The notes: generated by a model not told the origin, from the letters alone. A stretch of 36,640 nt of DNA from Phaeobacter sp. (GCF_022825805.1 NZ_JAJDWC010000099.1:1-36640); one strand, 5' to 3'; positions 8,183 to 17,222 are shown, counted from the stretch's first letter. Program-made: numbers and translations.

Positions 8183-9856
8183 ATGGCAGATGCAGCCATT
8201 CATGGTCACGGCCACGAAGACCAGCGCGGATTTTTCACCCGCTGGTTCATGAGCACGAACCATAAGGATATCGGCATTCTCTACCTGATCGTTTCGGCGA
8301 TCGCAGGTTTCATCTCCGTCGCGTTCACCGTTTACATGCGGCTTGAACTGATGGATCCCGGCGTTCAGTACATGTGCGGCGAAGGCGCGCGTCTTTTCGC
8401 GGATCCGTCCGCGACCTGTACGCCAAACGGGCACCTTTGGAACGTTCTGATCACCGCGCACGGCATTTTGATGATGTTCTTCGTGGTCATCCCGGCACTG
8501 TTCGGCGGCTTCGGCAACTACTTCATGCCGCTGCAGATCGGTGCACCGGACATGGCGTTCCCACGTATGAACAACCTGTCCTTCTGGACCTATGTCGCAG
8601 GCACCTCGCTGGCGGTGGCGTCCGTGATGGCCCCAGGTGGCAACGGCCAATTGGGTTCAGGCGTGGGCTGGGTTCTCTACCCACCGCTGTCGACCAATGA
8701 AGGTGGTTACTCAATGGACCTCGCAATCTTTGCGGTCCACGTATCTGGCGCGTCTTCGATCCTGGGTGCGATCAACATGATCACCACCTTCCTGAACATG
8801 CGCGCACCAGGCATGACCCTGTTCAAAGTGCCGCTGTTTGCATGGTCGATCTTCGTCACATCCTGGCTGATCCTGTTGTCCCTGCCGGTTCTGGCGGGCG
8901 CGATCACCATGCTGCTGATGGACCGCAACTTCGGTTTCACCTTCTTTGATCCAGCAGGCGGCGGTGACCCGATCCTCTATCAGCACATCCTGTGGTTCTT
9001 CGGCCACCCGGAAGTGTACATCGTGATTTTGCCAGGCTTCGGCATCATCAGCCACGTGATTGCGACCTTCTCCCGCAAACCAGTCTTCGGCTACCTGCCG
9101 ATGGTTTGGGCGATCATCGCCATCGGCGTGCTGGGCTTCGTAGTTTGGGCGCACCACATGTACACCGTGGGCATGTCCCTGAACCAGCAGGCCTACTTCA
9201 TGCTGGCAACCATGGTCATTGCGGTTCCAACCGGGGTCAAAGTGTTCTCATGGATCGCCACGATGTGGGGCGGCTCGATCGAGTTCAAGGCACCTATGAT
9301 GTTTGCGTTCGGCTTCCTGTTCCTGTTCACCGTTGGTGGTGTGACTGGCGTGGTGCTGTCGCAGGCCTCCGTGGACCGTGCGTACCATGACACATACTAT
9401 GTTGTGGCACACTTCCACTACGTGATGAGCCTTGGTGCGGTCTTTGCGATCTTTGCTGGTGTCTACTTCTACTTCGGCAAAATGACCGGTCGTCAGTACT
9501 CCGAACTGGGCGCACAGATCCACTTCTGGATGTTCTTCATAGGCGCAAACCTGACCTTCTTCCCCCAGCACTTCCTGGGCCGTCAGGGCATGCCGCGCCG
9601 TTACATCGATTACCCGGAAGGGTTTGCATATTGGAACAAGATCTCGTCCTACGGCGCGTTCCTGTCCTTCGCATCCTTCATCCTGTTCTTCGGTGTTGTG
9701 ATCTACTCGCTGCTGCGCGGCGCACGGATTACCCAGAACAACTACTGGAACGAATATGCCGACACGCTGGAGTGGACACTGCCCTCTCCGCCGCCAGAGC
9801 ATACGTTCGAAATCCTGCCAAAGCAGGAAGAGTGGGACCGCTCCCATTCTCACTAA
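8183..9856 (+). CDS. ctaD: cytochrome c oxidase subunit I (aa3-type)
   Basis: This is the 557-residue catalytic subunit of the inner-membrane cytochrome c oxidase, with twelve expected membrane helices carrying heme a, heme a3 and CuB. The proton-channel Glu and the cross-linked His-Tyr pair are in [12 protein letters not shown]; CuB histidines are in WAHHMYTVG; heme ligands are in [15 protein letters not shown]; the K-channel Lys is in GVKVFSW. This places it with the A-type oxidases. ATG 8183 has AGGAGG eight bases upstream and gives the usual N-terminus; a TTG further upstream has no such support. As in Rhodobacter and Paracoccus, ctaD stands apart from the ctaC-ctaE cluster. Expression is probably oxygen-responsive through the FNR box at 8061. 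A strong terminator follows. Confidence 0.97.
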   Translation: MADAAIHGHGHEDQRGFFTRWFMSTNHKDIGILYLIVSAIAGFISVAFTVYMRLELMDPGVQYMCGEGARLFADPSATCTPNGHLWNVLITAHGILMMFFVVIPALFGGFGNYFMPLQIGAPDMAFPRMNNLSFWTYVAGTSLAVASVMAPGGNGQLGSGVGWVLYPPLSTNEGGYSMDLAIFAVHVSGASSILGAINMITTFLNMRAPGMTLFKVPLFAWSIFVTSWLILLSLPVLAGAITMLLMDRNFGFTFFDPAGGGDPILYQHILWFFGHPEVYIVILPGFGIISHVIATFSRKPVFGYLPMVWAIIAIGVLGFVVWAHHMYTVGMSLNQQAYFMLATMVIAVPTGVKVFSWIATMWGGSIEFKAPMMFAFGFLFLFTVGGVTGVVLSQASVDRAYHDTYYVVAHFHYVMSLGAVFAIFAGVYFYFGKMTGRQYSELGAQIHFWMFFIGANLTFFPQHFLGRQGMPRRYIDYPEGFAYWNKISSYGAFLSFASFILFFGVVIYSLLRGARITQNNYWNEYADTLEWTLPSPPPEHTFEILPKQEEWDRSHSH

Positions 9857-9879
9857 GAGCTCTTAGAGTATAAACATAG

Positions 9880-9912
9880 AGGCCCCGCACCACGCTGTGC
9901 GGGGCCTTTTTT
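9880..9912 (+). terminator. intrinsic terminator of ctaD
   Basis: AGGCCCCGCA (9880-9889) pairs perfectly with TGCGGGGCCT (9898-9907) around an 8-base loop and is followed by a run of T (9906-9912). It begins 23 bases past the ctaD stop. Confidence 0.93.
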
Positions 9913-10020
9913 CATCTCACACCTCGACCCCTGGCAACCGTCCTTTCGACCCTTGCAAAAGCTACAATTTCCCCCACCCCGAAGGCTGGACACCACAAGC
10001 CAAAGGGCTAATTTCGCGTC

Positions 10021-10506
10021 ATGCCGTATCAATGGACATCAGAGCAAACCGACCCGGTGCAGGAAATGCACCTATGGCCGCACCAGTCGCTGCCGCCGGA
10101 AGGCTATGCGCGCTTCATCCTTCTCTTCGCGGCATTGATCACGATCCCAATCATCCCCCTGCTTGGCAGTCTGGTGCTATGGGGCGTGCTGCCGTTTGTT
10201 GCGGGGATTGTGTTTGCCGTAAAATGGGCATTGGATCGCAGCCGCAAGGACCGGCAAATCATCGAAGTTCTGCGTCTCGACGGCGAAGAGGCCCACCTGG
10301 AACGGGTTGATAAGACAGGCACGCAAAGCTGGCGGTGCAACCGCTACTGGACCAAGGTCGAAATGCACCAGGCAGATGGGCCGGTGCCCCACTATGTCAC
10401 CCTGCGTGGCAGCGGGCGCGAGGTGGAAATCGGCGCTTTCCTCTCGGAAGAGGAACGCCTGGCGCTGTATGACGATTTGCAAACGGCCTTTCGCAAGCCA
10501 AGCTGA
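10021..10506 (+). CDS. DUF2244 domain membrane protein
   Basis: A 161-residue protein matching the DUF2244 family of small integral membrane proteins. The N-terminus (HLWPHQSLPPEGYARF) is followed by two adjacent hydrophobic segments (about 33-50 and 53-68), then a soluble C-terminal domain with the pattern WRCNRYWTKV, VTLRGSGREVEIGAFLSEEER. The family is frequent in alphaproteobacteria, and its biochemical role is unknown. It follows ctaD after a terminator, so it probably has its own promoter, though the neighbourhood with an oxidase gene may be meaningful. Two short inverted repeats downstream (CGCCGTT/AACGGCG near 10600 and ACCGCC/GGCGGT near 10640) could end its transcript. Confidence 0.85.
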   Translation: MPYQWTSEQTDPVQEMHLWPHQSLPPEGYARFILLFAALITIPIIPLLGSLVLWGVLPFVAGIVFAVKWALDRSRKDRQIIEVLRLDGEEAHLERVDKTGTQSWRCNRYWTKVEMHQADGPVPHYVTLRGSGREVEIGAFLSEEERLALYDDLQTAFRKPS

Positions 10507-10713
10507 TCAATGCCTCTTTGACAGCACCAATTGTCCCCGCTAAGAGTGCTGCATGTTTGATCTGCGCCTGACCTCTTCGTCTTTTTATTATTCGCCGTTT
10601 TCATAACGGCGGCTGCAGCTTCTTATTTTGATGTCTTACCGCCGCGATATGGCGGTTTGAAATGACATCGGTCTTCTCCATCAGCATCGCGGCCCCAGCG
10701 GAGCCTTTTGCGG

Positions 10714-11550
10714 ATGTCCTCTCTACCCTCCTTCACAGCGGCCAAACCAGCCGTCGGACTGATCGGTTTTGGTGCGTTTGGGCGCCTGATCGCCAGTCAT
10801 CTTGTCCCGTTTACGGGCGTTACCGTTTATGACCCAACCCAGCCCACCACAGGCGTCGACTGTGCAACCGGCGCGGGGTTCGCACCAATTGAAACGGTCT
10901 GCACCTGTGATGTGGTGATCCTGGCGACCCCGGTCCGCGAGATTGCTGCCATCTGTCGCCGCATCGCGCCTCATCTGGCGGCGGGCACCACTGTGATCGA
11001 TGTGGGATCCGTGAAAATGCGCCCGGCCCAAGACATGCAGGACAATCTGCCCGCCAATATCAATCTGATCGGAACCCATCCCCTGTTCGGGCCGCAAAGC
11101 GCCAAAGACGGTCTATCCGGCCATCAGATCGCGCTCTGCCCCTTACGCGGTTCCTCTCACGGTCGCATTGCGGCGGTGTTGCGCCGGGTGTTCGGGCTCA
11201 AAATCATCTGGACAACGCCAGAACAACACGACCGGGATGTGGCGACGGTGCAAGGGCTGACCCATCTGATTTCCCGGTCGCTGGCTGAGATCCTGCCAAC
11301 GGACCTGCGGCTTACAACCGTCAGTTTTGATCGGTTGTTGCAAGCACAGGAGATGGTCCGCGAAGATGCCCCTGCGGTGCTGGAGACGATCCTGCAGGAC
11401 AATCCCTTCGCAGCCGAGGTCAGAGACGCATTCTTGGCCTCTGCCTCTGATCTGTCGGCTCAATACCGCTGCCGCGGGGCAGGTCCGAACGGAGCGGAGC
11501 CAGATGTCGCAGCGCCAACTGGGTCAACGACAAAGAGCCTGCAATATTAG
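10714..11550 (+). CDS. prephenate/arogenate dehydrogenase-like protein
   Basis: A 278-residue NAD(P)-dependent dehydrogenase of the TyrA type, which oxidatively decarboxylates prephenate (or arogenate) in tyrosine synthesis. A Rossmann motif GLIGFGAFG lies near the N-terminus, followed by VVILATPV, TVIDVGSVK and the substrate-site HPLFGPQSA. A later VQGLTHLISRSL is typical of the helical dimerisation domain. ATG 10714 is preferred over a TTG two codons earlier. There is no chorismate mutase or ACT domain, so it is a short monofunctional form. Its stop overlaps the stop of the convergent YqeY gene within the four bases TTAG. The last about 30 residues are low in conservation and may reflect that overlap. 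A related NAD-binding role cannot be excluded. Confidence 0.8.
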   Translation: MSSLPSFTAAKPAVGLIGFGAFGRLIASHLVPFTGVTVYDPTQPTTGVDCATGAGFAPIETVCTCDVVILATPVREIAAICRRIAPHLAAGTTVIDVGSVKMRPAQDMQDNLPANINLIGTHPLFGPQSAKDGLSGHQIALCPLRGSSHGRIAAVLRRVFGLKIIWTTPEQHDRDVATVQGLTHLISRSLAEILPTDLRLTTVSFDRLLQAQEMVREDAPAVLETILQDNPFAAEVRDAFLASASDLSAQYRCRGAGPNGAEPDVAAPTGSTTKSLQY

Positions 11551-12020
11551 CAGTTGCCGCCTTGGCACAGCTGGTCTTTCACCATGGGGCCAACTTTGCC
11601 AAAATCCATTTGGCCGGTGTACTTGCCTTTCAGCGCGCCCATGACTTTGCCCATGTCACGGATCGACTCGGCCCCTGTTTCGGCAACCGCAGCTTTGACC
11701 GCTGCACCGATCTCATCATCGTTGAGCTGCTTGGGCAGGAACTCTTCGATGATGGTGATTTCGCCCAGCTCTCTTTCGGCCAGATCCAAGCGACCGCCTT
11801 CTTCATAGGCGCGCGCGCTTTCCTTGCGTTGCTTGGTCATTTTGCCAAGAATTGCAACGACTTCAGCATCACCAATGCTGCCGCTTTCGCCATCAATGCG
11901 TTCAGCGATTTCACGATCTTTGATTGCAGCGTTGATCAGGCGCAAGGTGGCCAATCGATTGGCCTCCCGGTCTTTCATGGCCTGTTTAAGGGCCTGATTG
12001 ACCCGAGTTCGCGTATCCAT
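11547..12020 (-). CDS. GatB/YqeY domain-containing protein
   Basis: A 157-residue YqeY-type protein, consisting of the domain that in GatB helps the amidotransferase recognise misacylated tRNA. Family hallmarks are TLRLINAAIKDREI, the ERELGEITIIEEFLPKQL segment, and a C-terminal MGKVMGALKGKYTGQMDFGKVGPMVK. As a stand-alone protein its role is unproven, and links to tRNA metabolism are by homology only. The first codon is ATG at 12020. It converges on the TyrA-like gene with stops sharing TTAG, and is divergent from carA across 278 bases. Upstream on the minus strand, TTGAAT and TAAAGA 17 bases apart (about 12085-12056) could be its promoter. Confidence 0.93.
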   Translation of the reverse strand: MDTRTRVNQALKQAMKDREANRLATLRLINAAIKDREIAERIDGESGSIGDAEVVAILGKMTKQRKESARAYEEGGRLDLAERELGEITIIEEFLPKQLNDDEIGAAVKAAVAETGAESIRDMGKVMGALKGKYTGQMDFGKVGPMVKDQLCQGGNC

Positions 12021-12235
12021 TTATCAGTCCATTTCCACGGAGTCGGAACCAGGATCTTTACCCAAAGGGCGGATCCAATTCAAGTTACCCCAAAAGACTG
12101 ACGCAAAGGCAGCTGCTCAGTCCGGTGGAGAGCAGGGTAAGACAGCAGGTGCAGGGGCCGACACAGACCTGGGGGACGCCAACTTGCGGCGATAGCTTTC
12201 TGGGGCAGTTGGGCCGGTTTCCCCCCTTGGCGCAC

Positions 12236-12264
12236 TTGACGCACCCACCCCCTCCCCTTACAAG
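12236..12264 (+). promoter_or_regulatory. putative sigma-70 promoter of carA
   Basis: TTGACG (12236-12241), a 17-base C-rich spacer, then TACAAG (12259-12264). The predicted start is near 12271, giving a leader of about 28 bases before the carA ATG. The spacing and -35 match are good; the -10 is moderate. Confidence 0.6.
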
Positions 12265-12298
12265 CCCATGAATTTTGCCCAGATTGGAGAGTCGCGCC

Positions 12299-13462
12299 AT
12301 GGCCGATACCGTCCCGCCCAAACCCACCGCATGTTTGGCGCTAGCTGATGGCACTGTGTTTTACGGAAATGGCTTTGGCGCCCACGGCGAAACAGTCGCA
12401 GAGCTGTGCTTCAACACGGCAATGACCGGCTACCAGGAAATCATGACCGACCCGTCTTATGCCGGGCAGATCGTAACGTTCACCTTCCCCCACATCGGCA
12501 ACACCGGCGTCACACCGGAAGACGACGAAACCGCTGATCCCGTGGCGGCTGGCATGGTGGTGAAATGGGACCCGACCCTGTCATCAAACTGGCGCGCTAC
12601 GGATGAGCTGAAAACCTGGCTGACCCGCACGGGCCGGATTGCCATCGGTGGTATCGACACCCGTCGCCTGACCCGCGCCATCCGACAGCAAGGCTCGCCC
12701 CATGTGGCGCTGGCGCATAATCCCGACGGCGAATTCGATGTCGAAGCGCTGGTGGCAAAGGCGCGCGATTGGTCCGGCCTCGAAGGGCTCGACCTCGCCA
12801 AGGATGTGACCTGCGCCCAAAGCTACCGCTGGGATGAAATGCGGTGGGCCTGGCCCGATGGCTACACCCGTCAAAGCGCGCCAAAGCATAAAGTCGTGGC
12901 GCTGGACTATGGCGCGAAACGCAACATCCTGCGCTGCCTCGCCTCTGCGGGCTGCGATGTCACTGTTCTGCCCGCAACAGCCACCGCCGCCGAGGTGCTG
13001 GCCCACAACCCGGATGGGGTGTTTTTGTCCAATGGTCCGGGCGATCCAGCAGCGACCGGCGAATACGCCGTACCGATGATCAAGGAAATCCTCGACACCA
13101 CCGAACTGCCGGTGTTCGGCATCTGCCTTGGCCACCAGATGCTCGCGCTCGCGCTTGGCGGCAAGACCGTGAAAATGAACCACGGCCACCACGGCGCCAA
13201 CCACCCGGTGAAGGAAAACGCCACCGGCAAGGTCGAAATCACCTCGATGAACCACGGTTTCGCCGTCGATTCCCAGAGCCTTCCAGAGCATGTAGAAGAG
13301 ACCCATGTGTCGCTGTTTGACGGCTCCAACTGTGGCATCCGGATGAAGGACCGCCCGGTTTATTCGGTGCAACATCACCCCGAAGCGAGCCCCGGTCCGC
13401 AGGACAGCTTCTATCTGTTTGAGCGTTTTGCCGAAGCAATGCAGGCGCAAAAGTCAGCTTAA
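12299..13462 (+). CDS. carA: carbamoyl-phosphate synthase small subunit
   Basis: The 387-residue glutaminase subunit hydrolyses glutamine and channels ammonia to CarB for carbamoyl phosphate, feeding pyrimidine and arginine synthesis. The N-terminal CPSase domain includes ELCFNTAMTGYQEIMTDPSY, and the C-terminal class I amidotransferase domain has the catalytic Cys in GICLGHQML and His/Glu in QHHPEASPGP. Motifs SNGPGDP and MNHGFAVD are intact. ATG 12299 is chosen: GGAGAG lies upstream at a suitable distance and the family N-terminus starts here, whereas a TTG eight codons earlier does not fit. carB is not in the window, so the two subunit genes are unlinked or separated here. A long hairpin (13498-13529) lies beyond the stop. 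Confidence 0.97.
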   Translation: MADTVPPKPTACLALADGTVFYGNGFGAHGETVAELCFNTAMTGYQEIMTDPSYAGQIVTFTFPHIGNTGVTPEDDETADPVAAGMVVKWDPTLSSNWRATDELKTWLTRTGRIAIGGIDTRRLTRAIRQQGSPHVALAHNPDGEFDVEALVAKARDWSGLEGLDLAKDVTCAQSYRWDEMRWAWPDGYTRQSAPKHKVVALDYGAKRNILRCLASAGCDVTVLPATATAAEVLAHNPDGVFLSNGPGDPAATGEYAVPMIKEILDTTELPVFGICLGHQMLALALGGKTVKMNHGHHGANHPVKENATGKVEITSMNHGFAVDSQSLPEHVEETHVSLFDGSNCGIRMKDRPVYSVQHHPEASPGPQDSFYLFERFAEAMQAQKSA

Positions 13463-13497
13463 TCAGTAAGCTCATAATAAACATACCGCAAAAAATC

Positions 13498-13529
13498 GAC
13501 TCCCGTGGCGCGGCTTTGCCATGGGAGTC
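13498..13529. other. hairpin between carA and the glycosyltransferase gene
   Basis: GACTCCCGTGGC (13498-13509) pairs with GCCATGGGAGTC (13518-13529), eleven standard pairs plus one G-T, with an 8-base loop. On the plus strand no T-run follows. On the minus strand it is followed by TTTTT, so it looks like a terminator pointing left although no minus-strand gene lies to its right. It may still end or process the carA mRNA. Confidence 0.5.
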
Positions 13530-13597
13530 AATCGCTTGGGATTCCCATTAACCAAAAATCCCTTGCCCGAATCTGCACGCGCGAAAACTGTTTTCGC

Positions 13598-15562
13598 ATG
13601 CCTGAACACAACCTGAACCTGATAAAACTCGTTCCGCCCCTGCGTAAAACACCCGCGAGTGAAACGCTCGAACAGAGCCTCATCCGCGATCATGCCGTGC
13701 GCAAAGATCATATGATGCGGGCTTTGGTGCTGCGGCAACATCAGCGCGCTCCAATCGAACGCATTCTGCAAACACAGGGCTGGGCCAGCGAAGATCAACT
13801 GCTGGCCGCACGATCCACGCACAGCGGCATTCCCAAAGTTGACCTGACCGGCCATCGCGTGCAGGCGCGGTTGATCGCCCGCCGCTCCGCACGTTTCTGG
13901 TTGCGCCATCAGGCCATTCCCTGGATGCAACTGGGCCGCACCGTGGTGATCGCCATCGCAGATCCCGAAGGCTACGAACGGCTGTGCAAAGAACTTGCTG
14001 GCAGTTTCGACAGTGTGATGCCCGTCCTGGGCAGCGAGAGCCAGATCATCGCCCTGTTGACGGATCATTTTCGCGACGAGTTGGCACAACAGGCCAGCCG
14101 CCAGGTGCCATTGCCCTACAGCTGTCGCACGATGCGCCGCCTGCGGTGGAGCGATACACCCGCGCTGTTGGCTTTGGGGCTGCTGGTTGCGCTTGCGATC
14201 TGGCCGCGCGAGGTCTTCACACTCCTGTGCGGTGTCGCCCTGCTGAGCCTCGTGTCATTCATCATTCTGAAATGCGCCGGATTTGTCTCCCACCTGCAGG
14301 CCCAGCGCCAGCGCGCGCAGATCCAGCCCAATATCGCTGCCGCAACCCAGGCCCCATCCGCGAAACAACCGCTGCGCCCGCTGTTGCAGGTTCAGGATCT
14401 GCCGACGCCACACCGGCTGCCACATATCTCGGTTCTGGTGCCGCTTTACAAAGAAGCAGAGATTGGCCGCGCCCTATTGCGCCGTCTGTGCCAGCTCACC
14501 TATCCGCGCAGCCTGCTGGAGGTGTTGCTGGTCCTGGAAGAGCACGATGATGTCACCCGACAGGCCCTACAATGCGCCGATCTGCCCGACTGGTTCAAAG
14601 TGATCGAGGTTCCGGCTCATGGCGGGCTGACAACCAAACCGCGGGCGATGAACTATGCGCTGAATTTCTGCCGCGGCGATATCATCGGGGTGTGGGACGC
14701 CGAAGATGCCCCGGAACCCGACCAGCTGGAACATGTGGGGCTGACCTTTGCCCAGGCCGACGGCAATCTGGCCTGTCTGCAAGGGGCGCTGGATTACTAC
14801 AACCCCGGCGAAAACTGGATCGCCCGCTGTTTCACATTGGAATATGCCAGCTGGTTTCGCATCGTCCTGCCCGGTATTGCCCGCCTCGGCCTGGTTGTGC
14901 CCCTGGGTGGCACCACGATGTTTGTGCGCCGGGACATCCTTGAACAGCTTGGCGGTTGGGACGCCCACAACGTCACCGAAGATGCAGATCTGGGGGTGCG
15001 CCTGTCACGGCTGGGTTACAGGACCGAAATGCTGCCCACCACCACCTATGAGGAGGCCAACTGCCGCCCTTGGGCCTGGGTCAAACAACGCTCGCGCTGG
15101 CTGAAAGGGTTCATGATCACTTATCTGGTGCATATGCGCAGACCCACGGTTTTGTTGCGAGAGGTCGGGCTGCGCAGGTTTCTGGGGCTGCAGGCCTTCT
15201 TTCTTGGCACCGTTGGGCAATTTCTGTTGGCCCCGTGTCTGTGGACCTTCTGGCTGATTGCATTTGGCCTGCCCCATCCCAGTGCGCCGGTCCTGCCCGC
15301 AGGCGCGCCCTTGCTGGCTGCCGCGGCGTTGGTGTTCTTCGAACTGCTTGGCATCGTGATCGCGATCACCGCCGCCTTTGCCTCCGGTCGTCGCCGTCTG
15401 GCGGTCTGGGCACCAACGATGATGCTGTATTTTCCGCTCGGGGTGCTGGCCGTCTACAAGGCGCTTTATGAGCTGACCTGCAAACCGTTTTTCTGGGACA
15501 AAACAGCCCATGGCTCCGCCAACGGGCCAAAGCGCCGGAAATCGCGACTGTTCGGGATCTGA
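13598..15562 (+). CDS. membrane glycosyltransferase family 2 with MshEN-like N-terminal domain
   Basis: A 654-residue protein. ATG 13598 is used because an upstream GTG (13505) would lie inside a hairpin. Residues about 20-140 resemble the MshEN/GspE N-terminal domain (IERILQTQGWASEDQL, GIPKVDL, VIAIADPEGYE), seemingly as two related helical halves. Two membrane helices follow (about 188-225). A GT-A catalytic domain spans about 275-520, with ISVLVPLYKEAE, the metal-binding VWDAEDAPEP, VTEDADLG and the Q-x-x-RW motif QRSRWLKG. Further helices close the C-terminus. The Q-x-x-RW pattern points to a processive or polymerising transferase such as those making exopolysaccharides. MshEN domains can bind cyclic-di-GMP, so allosteric control is plausible. 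The acceptor and product are unknown. A perfect 7-bp inverted repeat abuts the start codon. Confidence 0.82.
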   Translation: MPEHNLNLIKLVPPLRKTPASETLEQSLIRDHAVRKDHMMRALVLRQHQRAPIERILQTQGWASEDQLLAARSTHSGIPKVDLTGHRVQARLIARRSARFWLRHQAIPWMQLGRTVVIAIADPEGYERLCKELAGSFDSVMPVLGSESQIIALLTDHFRDELAQQASRQVPLPYSCRTMRRLRWSDTPALLALGLLVALAIWPREVFTLLCGVALLSLVSFIILKCAGFVSHLQAQRQRAQIQPNIAAATQAPSAKQPLRPLLQVQDLPTPHRLPHISVLVPLYKEAEIGRALLRRLCQLTYPRSLLEVLLVLEEHDDVTRQALQCADLPDWFKVIEVPAHGGLTTKPRAMNYALNFCRGDIIGVWDAEDAPEPDQLEHVGLTFAQADGNLACLQGALDYYNPGENWIARCFTLEYASWFRIVLPGIARLGLVVPLGGTTMFVRRDILEQLGGWDAHNVTEDADLGVRLSRLGYRTEMLPTTTYEEANCRPWAWVKQRSRWLKGFMITYLVHMRRPTVLLREVGLRRFLGLQAFFLGTVGQFLLAPCLWTFWLIAFGLPHPSAPVLPAGAPLLAAAALVFFELLGIVIAITAAFASGRRRLAVWAPTMMLYFPLGVLAVYKALYELTCKPFFWDKTAHGSANGPKRRKSRLFGI

Positions 15563-15609
15563 GCCAGCCCCACTAGGGCTCTGGTTCAGACTCTGGCCAA
15601 AATATCGGC

Positions 15610-16257
15610 TCAGTTCTTGATCCGGTCGCCCGCATCCTGTTTCAACCGCGTCATGAACGCCACAGAGATATGGTTCTTCAGCGCTGTCGAGGCCCGTTCT
15701 TCGTCGCGGGCAGCGATGGCATCAACGATGGATTTATGCTCTTCCTGCGCGATCAACCCCCGGCCTTCCGCCGCCAGCGAGGTGGTGGCCATAAGCGCCA
15801 TTGTACGATGCACGAGGTTGAGCTGCTGCACCAGATACCGGTTGTGCGAGGCCAGATGGATCTGTTCGTGAAAACGCCGGTTGGCTTTGGACAATTCCGT
15901 TGGATTATCAACCAAAGCGTCATCCGCCTCGGTCATATCCTGCAGGACCTGAATTTCCTCTTCGGTGGCATGTCTCGCGGCCAATTGTGCTGCCAACCCC
16001 TCCAACTCGCGCCGCACCACATAAAGCTCGGCCATCTGGTTGTGATCCAGCGATGCCACGATCAAGGACCGCCCATCCCGTTCCAGCAAGGACTGCGTTT
16101 CCAAACGCTGCAACGCTTCCCGGATCGGGGTCCGCGAAACGCCAAAACGCTCGGCCAGGTCGCTTTCGACCAGCCGGTCCCCCGGACGGTACACACCGAC
16201 ATCGATCGCTTCCAAAATCAGCGCATAGGCATCGGTCTGGTTGCTATTCCTTGTCAC
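15610..16257 (-). CDS. GntR family transcriptional regulator, FCD domain
   Basis: A 215-residue regulator. The winged-helix domain (residues about 8-70) holds DRLVESDLAERFGVSRTPIREALQ in the GntR arrangement. The rest is an FCD ligand-binding domain (RRELEGLAAQLAARHA, NRRFHEQIH, EEHKSIVDAI) that in relatives binds small carboxylic acids through a metal. The start is GTG at 16257; no ATG precedes the HTH. A TTGTCTACAA palindrome 31-40 bases upstream fits the operator type of this subfamily, so autoregulation is likely. The divergent neighbour is a disrupted HAD gene, which may be a target or chance neighbour. The inducing metabolite cannot be inferred. Confidence 0.9.
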   Translation of the reverse strand: MTRNSNQTDAYALILEAIDVGVYRPGDRLVESDLAERFGVSRTPIREALQRLETQSLLERDGRSLIVASLDHNQMAELYVVRRELEGLAAQLAARHATEEEIQVLQDMTEADDALVDNPTELSKANRRFHEQIHLASHNRYLVQQLNLVHRTMALMATTSLAAEGRGLIAQEEHKSIVDAIAARDEERASTALKNHISVAFMTRLKQDAGDRIKN

Positions 16258-16288
16258 GCTCTCGGGATCCTTGGATTGTTCGCCTCAT

Positions 16289-16298
16289 TTGTCTACAA
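16289..16298. promoter_or_regulatory. probable GntR/FCD operator
   Basis: TTGTCTACAA has the TTGT-NN-ACAA symmetry seen for FadR/FCD-type GntR regulators. It lies in the divergent promoter region, 32 bases upstream of the GntR start codon. A second inverted repeat, GACCGCA/TGCGGTC, lies nearer the HAD gene (about 16337-16364). Confidence 0.5.
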
Positions 16299-16447
16299 GC
16301 CGCGGCGTGGCCCGATCAACCCTGGTGACGGCTCGACCGCAAAAAACTCCGCCGCTGCGGTCAGATAGACCATTGGCTTTCTGTCATAGGGCTCTAACTG
16401 ACGCACAACCCATTCTTTCAATTGCGCAAAGGCTCTCGTACCCGCCC

Positions 16448-17089
16448 ATGGTCTCTCAACACTTCGCTCATGTCCGCCACTGGGTCTTTGACCTGGACAA
16501 TACGCTCTACCATCCCTCTGTGCGGCTGTTTGATCAGATCGAAGTCAAGATGAAAGACTACGTGATGACCACGTTGGGCGTTGATGAACACAAGGCCGAC
16601 CAACTGCGTGAAGACTACTGGCGCAATCACGGCACCACGCTTGCCGGGCTGATGGCCAATCACGACATCGACCCGGACCCGTTCCTTGTGGATGTCCATG
16701 ACATCAATTTCGACCAGCTGCAGCCCGATCCCCTGCTTGCGGACCGGATCAAGGCGCTGCCCGGAAAGCGGATCATCTAAACCAACGGCACAGCCCCCTA
16801 CGCCGAACGGGTCCTGGAGGCCCGTGGGCTCAGCGGGTGTTTTGATGCGATCTTTGGCGTCGAACATGCCAACTACCGCCCAAAACCCGAGCGCGAGGCC
16901 TTTGACATCGTTTTTGCCAAAGCGGATGTGGTTCCCGGCACCGCCGCAATGTTCGAAGATGACGTGCGCAATCTCGAAGCGCCCCATCAGATGGGCATGC
17001 GCACAGTCCATGTGGCCCCCACAGCCGTGAGCGAGGCACATATTCACCATCACACAGATGATCTGACGGCGTTTCTCGACCAGATCTGA
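16448..17089 (+). pseudogene. HAD-family pyrimidine 5'-nucleotidase, disrupted by in-frame TAA
   Basis: The frame from ATG 16448 to TGA 17087-17089 would encode 213 residues of a HAD hydrolase resembling pyrimidine 5'-nucleotidases (Sdt1/PynN type, dephosphorylating UMP/CMP). Motif I VFDLDNTLY is near residue 13. A TAA at 16778-16780 interrupts codon 111, immediately before the motif II TNGTAPYAERVL. Beyond it, motif III (YRPKPEREAFD) and motif IV (AMFEDDVRNLEAP) continue in the same frame with no further damage. A 110-residue truncated product would lack motifs II-IV and be inactive. TAA can arise from TAT or TAC by one substitution, and the intact remainder implies a very recent event or a sequencing error. 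There is no strong ribosome site. The gene is divergent from the GntR regulator. Confidence 0.8.
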
Positions 17090-17222
17090 CAGCGGGAACC
17101 TGCACGTGGTGCGCATCCTGTCGCACCCCCTGTGGCGCGCCGCCGCAGTGGCCTTACGCCGCTTTGGCAAAGTTACATATACCGGTCATCTTTAGGTTCG
17201 CTCACAAACGACAGGATGCCCG

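Noticed and set aside
13505..13597. GTG 13505 as the glycosyltransferase start
   Set aside because: It lies within a strong hairpin and the added 31 residues show no family similarity.
17110..17196. 28-codon GTG frame between the HAD gene and the small membrane protein
   Set aside because: Basic and hydrophobic residues but no ribosome site, no family and too short to support.
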